DNA of 33,394 nucleotides, taken from assembly GCA_042408875.1 (NCBI GenBank), contig JBHOQS010000008.1:1-33394 (forward strand), written 5' to 3'. This stretch comes from JBHOQS01 sp042408875 (GTDB taxonomy: Bacteria; Chloroflexota; UBA11872; JBHOQS01). Numbering within the stretch: position 1 is the first letter of the stretch; each line of letters begins with the position of its first letter. Made by a program: the position numbers and the translations under genes. Below, piece after piece: positions 21,726 to 28,340 of this stretch. The notes under the pieces were generated by a model. That model worked only from the letters and a program-made list of their open reading frames with translations, was not told the origin of the DNA and did not search any database.

Positions 21726-22796
21726 TTATGCCACGGGCAACGCATGCTGGCGCCGGGCCGATTCGTAGCATGCCGCAACAGCCCGCACGACGTGTAGCGC
21801 CTCCTCGCCGGTGCAGGCCGGCTGCGCGCGACCCAACAGGGCGTCGATAAAATTCGCCATGGCCGTGGTGCCTGTCGGGAGCTCTGCCGCATCCACCAGC
21901 TGCGGGCGGCCATCGCGGGTGGCGCGCTCCGGCACACTATCCGGCCGCGGTGGCCAGGTGAGCGTGAGGGCACCCTGATCACCATAGAGGGTCATGCGCT
22001 CGTTCCAGCTCCAATCGCCCGGCGCATTGGCCTCGAACACGAGCGAGAGCTGGGCTCCGTTGGCCAGGCGCCCGGCCACTGTGGCGCGCGTCTCCACCGG
22101 CAGCTCGTCGTAGCCGGTCAGGCAGCACACGCTGGCCAGGCGCTCTCCGGAGATCCAGACACAGGCGTCCAGCACGTGCGAGCCGGTGTTCACCAGGATG
22201 CCGCCGCCGGCCAGCGCTGGATCGGAGTGCGTCCCGCGCATGCGCGGGACGCCACGGTCGCCCGGCTCGCCGCGCAGGATCGGCATCAGGCCGATGATCT
22301 GCGCGGCCACGATATGGCGCACGTGCCCTAACGCCCCGGAGGTCACGAGCCGGCGTGCGTACCGGTAGTGGGCATGGCAGCGCCGGTCGAATCCCACCGC
22401 CAGAAGCCGTCTGGCCCGCCGGGCAAGCTCGATGAGCTCCTCCCCGTGCGCCGAGTCGAGCACCATGGGCTTCTCCACGAAGACGTGCAGCCCGCGCCGC
22501 AGGGCAGCGCGGGCGTGCTCATAGTGCACGCCAGCCGGCGAGGCGATCACCACCGCGTCCAGCGCCTCGTGGTCCAGCATGGTCTCGTAATTGGTATAGC
22601 GTCCGGGAACGCGAAAGTCCGCGCTGATACGCTCGAGCCACTCGCGGCTGCGCCGGCTGATCGCCACAACCCGTGCCTCCGGGTGCTTGAGGAGATTGGG
22701 CAGGTGACGGGCGGCAACCACGCTCCCGGCGCCGATGATGCCGACGCGTACCGGGCCAGCGACGAGGTCATACCCTAGCGAAGTATCCTGCGACAC
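21726..22796 (-). CDS. Gfo/Idh/MocA family oxidoreductase
   Basis: The 356-residue protein starts with a Rossmann motif VRVGIIGAGSVVAARHLPNL (17-36) and contains YETMLDHEALDAVVIASP and the family signature HVFVEKPMVLD, whose EKP lysine binds cofactor and substrate. The C-terminal half is the usual beta-sheet domain with NTGSHVLDACVWISG, placing a histidine near the active site. Members oxidise or reduce sugars, inositols or related compounds using NAD(P). GTG 22796 follows AGAGGAGA on the minus strand. The gene is divergent from the sulfur transporter, sharing a 228-bp intergenic region whose proximal part is AT-rich. Confidence 0.88.
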   Translation of the reverse strand: MSQDTSLGYDLVAGPVRVGIIGAGSVVAARHLPNLLKHPEARVVAISRRSREWLERISADFRVPGRYTNYETMLDHEALDAVVIASPAGVHYEHARAALRRGLHVFVEKPMVLDSAHGEELIELARRARRLLAVGFDRRCHAHYRYARRLVTSGALGHVRHIVAAQIIGLMPILRGEPGDRGVPRMRGTHSDPALAGGGILVNTGSHVLDACVWISGERLASVCCLTGYDELPVETRATVAGRLANGAQLSLVFEANAPGDWSWNERMTLYGDQGALTLTWPPRPDSVPERATRDGRPQLVDAAELPTGTTAMANFIDALLGRAQPACTGEEALHVVRAVAACYESARRQHALPVA

Positions 22797-22933
22797 GGCC
22801 CATCTCCTCTCATGCGCTTGTTTTTGGTTATTTATGTTTACGTTGAGTTTCTAACGCAGTCTTTCCCACACACCGCCACAGTACCGCGCCGGCCAGAGCT
22901 GGTCAACTGCGACCGGCCGGTGCAGCACCAGAT

Positions 22934-22963
22934 TTGACGCCTACGTGCAGGTGCGCGTAGAAT
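22934..22963 (+). promoter_or_regulatory. promoter of the sulfur cluster
   Basis: TTGACG (22934-22939) and TAGAAT (22958-22963) stand 18 bp apart, about 60 bp before the permease start codon. The remainder of the divergent spacer (22797-22930) contains an AT-rich run at about 22820-22855 that may serve the opposite gene, though no clear hexamer pair was found there. Confidence 0.45.
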
Positions 22964-23024
22964 ACTCTTGGGCTGGCGATAAATAGACTCAATCACTCGA
23001 CAAATCCAGAGCCTGGGAAACCCC

Positions 23025-24278
23025 ATGAGCACGAGTATGCAGGGTTCGATGACGTCACCGGCCAGCAGCATGCGGACGTTGCTGGCAGCCCGGCCGGCTG
23101 GCTTGGCTGCCCTGGTTCTGGCCATCCTGCTGCTCCCGGTGTGGGCGCAGGTCTCAACCGAGGTAGGCATCTACTGGGCGATCGGCCTGGCGTTCGGCTT
23201 TATCCTCCAGCGGAGCCGCTTCTGCTTTGCCGGAGCCTTCCGTGATCTGTGGCTGGCGCGCGACGGTCGCCTGATGCGCGCCGTGATCCTCGGCCTGCTG
23301 ATCGCTACAGCCGGCTTCACCATGCTCATGGCGCGCTTCGTGCCCGATCCCTCCTTCGGCGACCTTCCGCCGAAGGCGCACATCGTGCCGGTCGGCCTCC
23401 ACCTCGTAGTCGGGGGGCTGGCCTTCGGCGCTGGCATGGTCCTGGCCGGCGGCTGCGTCAGCGGGACCCTCTTCCGTATCGGCGAGGGCTATGTGGCCTC
23501 ATGGGTCACGCTGGCTGGTATTCTACTCGGTCTCGCCGGCGCCGCCCACACTTGGAACTGGTGGTGGACCGTCCACATCAGCCGCCAACCGGCCGTGTGG
23601 CTTCCTCGCACGCTGGGGTTCGGCTGGTCTGCCGCGCTGGTCTTGGGAGTGCTCGGCGCCCTCTACCTGGCGATCATGTGGTGGGAGAGCCGCGAGGGGA
23701 TGCCCTTCTTCGCGCCACGGATAGCGCCTGAGCCCCCGCCCTTCACCTTTGGTGACCGCGTCGCGGCCATCTGGCGGACGGTGTTCGTACAGGGCTGGCC
23801 GTATGCAGCCGGTGGGGTGGCGCTGGGAGTGCTGAATATCCTGTCCTACGCCTATAACCATCCGCTGGGCGTCACAGGTGAGCTTTCGGCCTGGTCCGAC
23901 CGATTGTTCAGCGCCGTAGGATTGGGCGCCGGCCATCTGCTCGGCACCGACCAGTTCGCCGGCTGCAATCTGGTGAGCGATGGCGGGGGACTGGTCACGC
24001 CATCGCTGACGCTCGACGTTGGGCTGGTCGCTGGGTCGCTCATCGCGGCCCTCCTCGCTGGAGAATTCAAGCTCCGCTTCCCTCACGTGAAGGCGCGCTA
24101 CCTCCAGTCGCTGGGGGGCGGGGCGCTGATGGGCTACGGCGCCGGCCTCGCCCTCGGCTGCACGATCGGGGCTTTCTTCTCTGCCATCCCGTCGCTGGCG
24201 CTCAGCGGCTGGATCTTCGGTGCCTCGCTCTTCGCCGGGGCATTCCTAGGGGCGCAGGCGATCAAGCGGTTGCCATAG
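23025..24278 (+). CDS. YeeE/YedE (TsuA-type) thiosulfate/sulfur-compound permease
   Basis: The 417-residue integral membrane protein is a tandem-repeat YeeE/YedE transporter. Characterised TsuA members import thiosulfate using conserved membrane cysteines. The corresponding cysteines are visible in RSRFCFAGAFRD (C67), LAGGCVSGTLFRIGEG (C144), QFAGCNLVSDGG (C314) and ALGCTIGAFFSAIPSLALSGW (C379). About ten to twelve hydrophobic helices span residues 25-410. A hydrophilic segment at 222-245 joins the halves. The next two genes are a TusA-like carrier and a rhodanese, the expected partners for an imported sulfane-sulfur donor. Several in-frame ATGs (residues 1, 5, 9 and 16) leave the exact start open. 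Confidence 0.88.
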   Translation: MSTSMQGSMTSPASSMRTLLAARPAGLAALVLAILLLPVWAQVSTEVGIYWAIGLAFGFILQRSRFCFAGAFRDLWLARDGRLMRAVILGLLIATAGFTMLMARFVPDPSFGDLPPKAHIVPVGLHLVVGGLAFGAGMVLAGGCVSGTLFRIGEGYVASWVTLAGILLGLAGAAHTWNWWWTVHISRQPAVWLPRTLGFGWSAALVLGVLGALYLAIMWWESREGMPFFAPRIAPEPPPFTFGDRVAAIWRTVFVQGWPYAAGGVALGVLNILSYAYNHPLGVTGELSAWSDRLFSAVGLGAGHLLGTDQFAGCNLVSDGGGLVTPSLTLDVGLVAGSLIAALLAGEFKLRFPHVKARYLQSLGGGALMGYGAGLALGCTIGAFFSAIPSLALSGWIFGASLFAGAFLGAQAIKRLP

Positions 24279-24389
24279 CTGCGCGTGCAGACCTGAAGGG
24301 GGCTGTTGCGATAGATCCAAGAAGTACAGCAGCGCCTCATAGAGCTGGCCGTAGACTGCATCAGGTGAATAGTGTAGGAGGAGAGATCT

Positions 24390-24677
24390 ATGCTGCTCGA
24401 TGTCCGTGGGGAGATGTGCCCCTATCCGGCGATGAAGACGCGGGAAGCGCTGAAGAAGCTCAAGGCCGGCGATGAGCTGGTGGTGCTCACCGACCACGCG
24501 CCGGCGCTGAATACGATCCCCTGGGAGGGAGCCAAGCAAGGGTACGACACGGAGATCGAGCCTGTCGGCACGGGCGAGTGGCGCCTCACCCTGCGCAAGG
24601 TCGAGGGCGCCTTTGATCCGCGGCAGGCACTGGCCCGGTTGCAGGAGCAGCTGGCTCGCACCAGGGTGGCGGAGTAG
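24390..24677 (+). CDS. TusA-family sulfur carrier protein
   Basis: The 95-residue protein starts LLDVRGEMCPYPAMKTREAL, the classic TusA/SirA/YeeD signature, in which the cysteine of the CPxP motif (C10) carries a persulfide. TusA-like proteins relay sulfane sulfur; YeeD partners of YeeE decompose or relay imported thiosulfate sulfur. The ATG has a very strong ribosome-binding site (TAGGAGGAGAGA) upstream, suggesting high expression. It lies 111 bp after the permease and 141 bp before the rhodanese gene. A perfect 14-nt palindrome GCCGGCGCGCCGGC (24677-24690) overlaps its stop codon. Confidence 0.93.
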   Translation: MLLDVRGEMCPYPAMKTREALKKLKAGDELVVLTDHAPALNTIPWEGAKQGYDTEIEPVGTGEWRLTLRKVEGAFDPRQALARLQEQLARTRVAE

Positions 24678-24699
24678 CCGGCGCGCCGGCATGCAGATG

Positions 24700-24812
24700 G
24701 TCGTACTGATAGGGAACCGGCAGATAGAGAGCTGACAGGGAGTTACCCTAAACGAGAGAGACAAACAGAGAGAGGCAAACAGATAACAGATAAAACAGAT
24801 AAAAAAAGGAGA
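24700..24812 (+). other. purine-rich, T-poor leader with short repeats
   Basis: Most of this 5' leader on the + strand consists of A, G and C with very little T. It contains repeated AGAGAG and ACAGATAA units (for example ACAGATAACAGATAAAACAG at about 24779-24798) and ends with AAAAAAAGGAG just before the rhodanese ATG at 24819. Composition is unlike anything else in the window. It may be an unstructured translational enhancer or simple low-complexity sequence. Confidence 0.5.
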
Positions 24813-24818
24813 ACACGC

Positions 24819-25733
24819 ATGCTCACCCGACGTTCGACGATCAGCACACTCGTGCTGGGTGGCCTGGCGCTGGCGGCGTGCGGCCGGCCCTCCTCGTCAG
24901 TGCCGGCCGCCGGGACCGGCGAAGGCTACGCCCGGCCAGAACTCCTGGCCGAGACGGACTGGCTGGCGACCCAGCTCGGCCAGCCGAAGCTGCGCATCGT
25001 TGATCTGCGCTCCCTCGAGGCGTACCGGCAGGGACACATTCCCGGCGCTGTGCAGCTCGATGGAGCCAAGCTCAAGGACCCCGAGGATAAGCTGCATGTC
25101 ACAGCGCCTGAGACGTTCGCTCGCATGATGGGCGAGATGGGCGTCGATGACACAGTGACCGTCGTCGCCTACGATGACCAGGGAGGGTTGTGGGCCGCCA
25201 GGCTCTGGTGGGTGCTGGACTATTACGGCCACACCAAGGCGCGCGTCCTGAACGGCGGTTGGAAGAAGTGGGAGGCGGAGAAGCGCCCCACGACCACCGA
25301 GGTGCCGAGCTTCCCGCGGACGACGTTTACGCCACGGGTGAACCCGAACGTGATCTGCGGCCTCGAGGACGTCAAGAAGGCCATCGGGCGCCCCGACTTC
25401 GCTATCATCGACGCCCGCTCGGCTGCCGAGTACACTGGCACGGACGTGCGGGCGGCGCGCGGCGGCCATGTGCCGAAGGCAATCAACATCGACTGGCAGC
25501 GCAATCTCACCGCAGATGAGCCCCGCGTGTGGAAGCCGGCTGCCGAGCTGCGCGCGATGTACGAGAAAGCCGGGGTGACGAAGGATAAGGAGATCATCAC
25601 TTACTGCCAGACGGCCGTTCGCGCGGCGCACACGCTGTTCACACTCCGGCTGATCGGCTACGGCAAGGTGCGCAACTACGACGGTTCGTGGGCTGAGTGG
25701 GGGAACGATCCCAACATGCCGATCGAGCGCTGA
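24819..25733 (+). CDS. secreted rhodanese (thiosulfate sulfurtransferase) lipoprotein
   Basis: The 304-residue protein has a lipoprotein signal: basic RR, a hydrophobic run and the lipobox LALAAC with C21 as the lipidated residue. Two rhodanese domains follow. The first (about 40-155) has VAYDDQGG where the catalytic cysteine would be, so it is inactive. The second (about 175-300) has the active loop YCQTAVRAAH with C263 and the supporting DARSAAEY motif. It would act outside the membrane, transferring sulfane sulfur from thiosulfate or a similar donor. This suits an imported-sulfur pathway with the neighbouring permease and TusA-like carrier. GGAG lies 8 bp before the ATG. Confidence 0.92.
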   Translation: MLTRRSTISTLVLGGLALAACGRPSSSVPAAGTGEGYARPELLAETDWLATQLGQPKLRIVDLRSLEAYRQGHIPGAVQLDGAKLKDPEDKLHVTAPETFARMMGEMGVDDTVTVVAYDDQGGLWAARLWWVLDYYGHTKARVLNGGWKKWEAEKRPTTTEVPSFPRTTFTPRVNPNVICGLEDVKKAIGRPDFAIIDARSAAEYTGTDVRAARGGHVPKAINIDWQRNLTADEPRVWKPAAELRAMYEKAGVTKDKEIITYCQTAVRAAHTLFTLRLIGYGKVRNYDGSWAEWGNDPNMPIER

Positions 25734-25755
25734 GCCTGCGTCTGAGCCTACGTCA

Positions 25756-26997
25756 ATGCCCAGAGACCGCCGCCCGCGGGCCCCGAGGCAGCCGCATCCT
25801 TTAGGTCAGCCAGCCGCACCGCCGATGGCTGCGCCCACAGGCCTGCGCCTCATGCTCCCCGAAGGCGCGGCGGCTGTCCTGCCGTATCATGAGGTATACG
25901 CCGAGGACGCGGCGGATCCGGCGACCCACCTGCTGGCCGAGCGAGCGATCGGGCTGGCCGGCCAGCAGGTCGTCCTTGCCGGCGCCGGTAGCGCCCTGGC
26001 CGCCATCGCCGCAGCGCTGGCCAGCGCCCGCCTCACAGTCGTGGACACGAACTGCGCCGCGCTCGCCTATGCCGAACGGGCGCTGGCGCTCAACGGCGCC
26101 TCTGCCACGTGCCTGTTGCTGGAGGACTTGTGGCTGCTGCCCGCAGCCACGTTCGACGCAGCACTCGCGCCCCTGAAGTGGTTTCCCGGCAGCCGCGCGT
26201 TCGAGCCGGCCATGGCAGCCCTGGGACGGGCGCTCCGGCCCGGTGGTGTCCTCTATGTCGGCGGCTGCAACGACCGCGGCATCGAGCATGCCGCGACGAT
26301 CCTGCGTGCCCTGTACGGGACTGCCGACGCGGTGGCGTACCGGAAAGGCTGTCGCGTCCTTGCTGCCAGGCGGGGAGCACAGCCGCCAGCTCTTTCCCCC
26401 GGGCCGCCGGAGATCGTGGAGCTGGAAGTCCGTGGTGTACGGCTGCGGCTGCTCAAGCAGGCCGGCATCTTCGCTGGCGGTGAGCTTGACGAAGGCACAC
26501 GGCTACTCATCGACGCGCTCGACGTGTGTGCACACGACCGCATCCTCGACCTGGGCTGTGGCAGCGGAGTAGTCGGCATCGTCGCTGCCCGCCTGGCCGA
26601 GGGCACGCAGGTGTGGCTGACGGACGCCGATGCCGCGGCCATTGCGCTCACCCGCAAGAACCTGGAGCTCAACGGTGTGACGAACGCAACCGTCCTGCTC
26701 GGCGATGGCTACGCCGCGCTGAACGAGCTGCGGTTCGATCTGATCGCCAGTAACCCCCCTGTCCACGTCGGCCGGGTGCCGACGCAGGCGATTGCTAGGA
26801 GCTTCCTCGCCGGAGCCCCGCACTACCTGGCGCCGCGGGGCAGACTCTTCGTCGTCGGACCAGCGTTTCTGCCGTACGATGCGTGGCTTGCCGAAGATTT
26901 TGCGCGCGTGCAGGTGGTCACAGATAGTCCGCGCTATCGGGTGCTGCGCGCTGAGAAACCACGTGCCGCTCGGAGGATGCGCTCGCAGAGGGTATAA
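25756..26997 (+). CDS. two-domain class I SAM methyltransferase (RsmC/RlmG-like)
   Basis: The 413-residue protein has two Rossmann methyltransferase-like halves. The N-terminal half (about 45-205) keeps the fold but lacks motif I (VVLAGAGSALA) and a catalytic NPPx motif. The C-terminal half (about 225-400) has motif I ILDLGCGSGVVGI (263-275), DAD after strand 2, and NPPVH (333-337), the signature of base-amino or guanine-N2 methyltransferases. Duplicated pairs with a degenerate first half are typical of RsmC/RlmG rRNA m2G methyltransferases, so an RNA target is plausible. ATG 25756 is the longest start; the Pro/Arg-rich first 23 residues may not be real, and ATG 25825 is an alternative. It lies 22 bp behind the rhodanese gene. 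Confidence 0.8.
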   Translation: MPRDRRPRAPRQPHPLGQPAAPPMAAPTGLRLMLPEGAAAVLPYHEVYAEDAADPATHLLAERAIGLAGQQVVLAGAGSALAAIAAALASARLTVVDTNCAALAYAERALALNGASATCLLLEDLWLLPAATFDAALAPLKWFPGSRAFEPAMAALGRALRPGGVLYVGGCNDRGIEHAATILRALYGTADAVAYRKGCRVLAARRGAQPPALSPGPPEIVELEVRGVRLRLLKQAGIFAGGELDEGTRLLIDALDVCAHDRILDLGCGSGVVGIVAARLAEGTQVWLTDADAAAIALTRKNLELNGVTNATVLLGDGYAALNELRFDLIASNPPVHVGRVPTQAIARSFLAGAPHYLAPRGRLFVVGPAFLPYDAWLAEDFARVQVVTDSPRYRVLRAEKPRAARRMRSQRV

Positions 26998-27025
26998 GTA
27001 AGAAAGTCGCCGCCACTCGCGCACC

Positions 27026-27292
27026 TCAGAGATCTCGGGTAGCCTGGAGGAAGAGCAGGACAGCGATGGCTGCGATCGTAGCCAAGATGGCTGCGCCGAG
27101 CAGACCGGCGAGGCCGGGATTTATCAGCCAGGTAGCGAGCCAGCCGCCAAACAGGCCGCCGAGGATACCCACGAGCACGGCGCCGAGCATGCTGCCGGCC
27201 GTTCGGTTAGGTACGAGCAGGCTGCTGATTCCCCCGGCGGCTACCCCGATCAACAGCCATGCTATGATCTCAGTCGTCATGATGAGTCCCAT
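27026..27292 (-). CDS. GlsB/YeaQ/YmgE family small membrane protein
   Basis: The 88-residue hydrophobic protein has about three membrane helices (8-25, 35-56 and 62-82) with the glycine-rich pattern IGVAAGGISSLLV and GILGGLFGGWLATWL typical of transglycosylase-associated (stress-induced) YeaQ-type proteins. The molecular function of the family is not firmly known. The start may be at 27292 (MGLIMTTE) or at the internal ATG at 27280. It converges on the methyltransferase gene. The region upstream of its start holds the inverted repeat at 27323-27354. Confidence 0.85.
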   Translation of the reverse strand: MGLIMTTEIIAWLLIGVAAGGISSLLVPNRTAGSMLGAVLVGILGGLFGGWLATWLINPGLAGLLGAAILATIAAIAVLLFLQATRDL

Positions 27293-27322
27293 GCCGTCCT
27301 GCGTGATCCCGGCATGGACCGT

Positions 27323-27354
27323 AACCAGCCCCGAAGTAGCCCTGAGGGCTGGTT
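27323..27354. other. 9-bp inverted repeat upstream of the GlsB-type gene
   Basis: AACCAGCCC (27323-27331) is the exact reverse complement of GGGCTGGTT (27346-27354), with a 14-base loop. It lies 30-60 bp upstream of the minus-strand gene start, in its probable leader or promoter. No further function can be read. Confidence 0.35.
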
Positions 27355-27365
27355 CGCTGTGTCCG

Positions 27366-27495
27366 TCTAGTATATCTAGTATAGCTTTGCGATATCATGC
27401 ACTAGCACTACTACACCGGCATGCTTACCGGCACAGCCACCAGTATATAAGTATTAACCACCAGTGTATAACAGTATATCGGTTATACTGGTATA
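27366..27495. repeat. AT-rich direct and inverted repeats upstream of the uracil-DNA glycosylase gene
   Basis: TCTAGTATA is tandemly duplicated exactly (27366-27374 and 27375-27383). Further on, CCACCAGTATATAA (27437-27450) and CCACCAGTGTATAAC (27458-27472) are diverged direct copies. GGTTATACTGGTATA (27481-27495) is the inverse-complement version of the same core. TATACT and TATAAA motifs in the last copy could act as -10 elements for the + strand gene at 27528, but no -35 was found. The region reads as a set of binding sites or a decayed promoter region. Confidence 0.5.
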
Positions 27496-27527
27496 AAGCG
27501 CAGATAGCGCCATGATACACCACGCGC

Positions 27528-28340
27528 ATGCTTGAGTGTAGAGGGCAGCTCATCATTTCGGGGCAGCGCCTACAAACGGCTGGTCAGGCAGCGGCTTTCG
27601 ACCGTCTTGTACAGTCTGTACAGGCATGCCGGCGCTGCCCGGCAATGGAAGGCCGCCGCCGTGTGCTGGGGCCAGCGAACGGCCCGCTGCAAGCGCCGGT
27701 GATGTTCATCGCTGAGGCGCCCGGCCGTTTTGGCGCCGAGCGCACAGGGGTACCTCTGAGCGGTGACCAGGCCGGGCGCACCTTCGAGCACCTGCTCGCC
27801 TGCGCTGGATGGACGCGCCAGGACGTGTTCGTCACGAACGCAGTCCTGTGCAACCCGCAGGATAGCCGGGGGCGCAATCGCCGTCCGTCAGCGCGTGAGC
27901 TAGCGAACTGCTGCACCTACCTGCGTGCGCAGATCGAGCTCGTGGCGCCGCGCCTCATAGTAGCGCTTGGCGCCACTGCCTTGCGCGCGCTGGACCAGAT
28001 CGAGCCGCATGGCCTGCGGCTGAAGCGCGATGTCGGGCGCGCGGTGCCGTGGCTTGGCCGGCATCTCGTTGCGCTCTACCACCCAGGGCCGCGGGCCTTG
28101 ATCCACCGGCCCCTAGCGGAGCAGGAGGCCGACTTCCATGCCCTCCGTGTCCAGTGTCTGTGCCTTGCTCGCCGCGAGCTTACTCCTCTCGCAGCGCCAG
28201 CGCCGGCGACGAACGCGCCATCTGCCAGGCCGGGTAGAGACCAGCCAGGACCGCCGCCACTATGGCCAGAGCCACCGCCTGCACCAGAACGTCCGGCAGG
28301 AAACGGTACTCCAGCGTCCAGCCGAACGAGCGCCGGTTGA
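27528..28340 (+). CDS. uracil-DNA glycosylase, Fe-S type (family 4/5-like)
   Basis: The protein would remove uracil from DNA in base-excision repair. Four likely Fe-S cysteines are present: C34 and C37 (CRRC), C108 (AVLCNP) and C128/129. Motif A reads AEAPGRFGAERTGVPLSGDQAG (62-83), followed by the VFVTNAVLCNP and LIVALGATALRAL strands, and the closing histidine motif is LYHPGPRALIHRP (183-195). The glutamate of motif A recalls family 4, while the GAxRTG and GDxxG spacing recalls family 5. Residues after about 218 are Pro/Ala-rich and overlap the end of the convergent ABC permease gene by 161 bp, so the true end of the folded enzyme is near 28190. The start codon has no clear ribosome-binding site. 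Confidence 0.85.
   Translation: MLECRGQLIISGQRLQTAGQAAAFDRLVQSVQACRRCPAMEGRRRVLGPANGPLQAPVMFIAEAPGRFGAERTGVPLSGDQAGRTFEHLLACAGWTRQDVFVTNAVLCNPQDSRGRNRRPSARELANCCTYLRAQIELVAPRLIVALGATALRALDQIEPHGLRLKRDVGRAVPWLGRHLVALYHPGPRALIHRPLAEQEADFHALRVQCLCLARRELTPLAAPAPATNAPSARPGRDQPGPPPLWPEPPPAPERPAGNGTPASSRTSAG

Noticed and set aside
27366..27495. CRISPR array upstream of the glycosylase gene
   Set aside because: Repeats are too short, unequally spaced and partly inverted; there are no uniform spacers and no cas genes.
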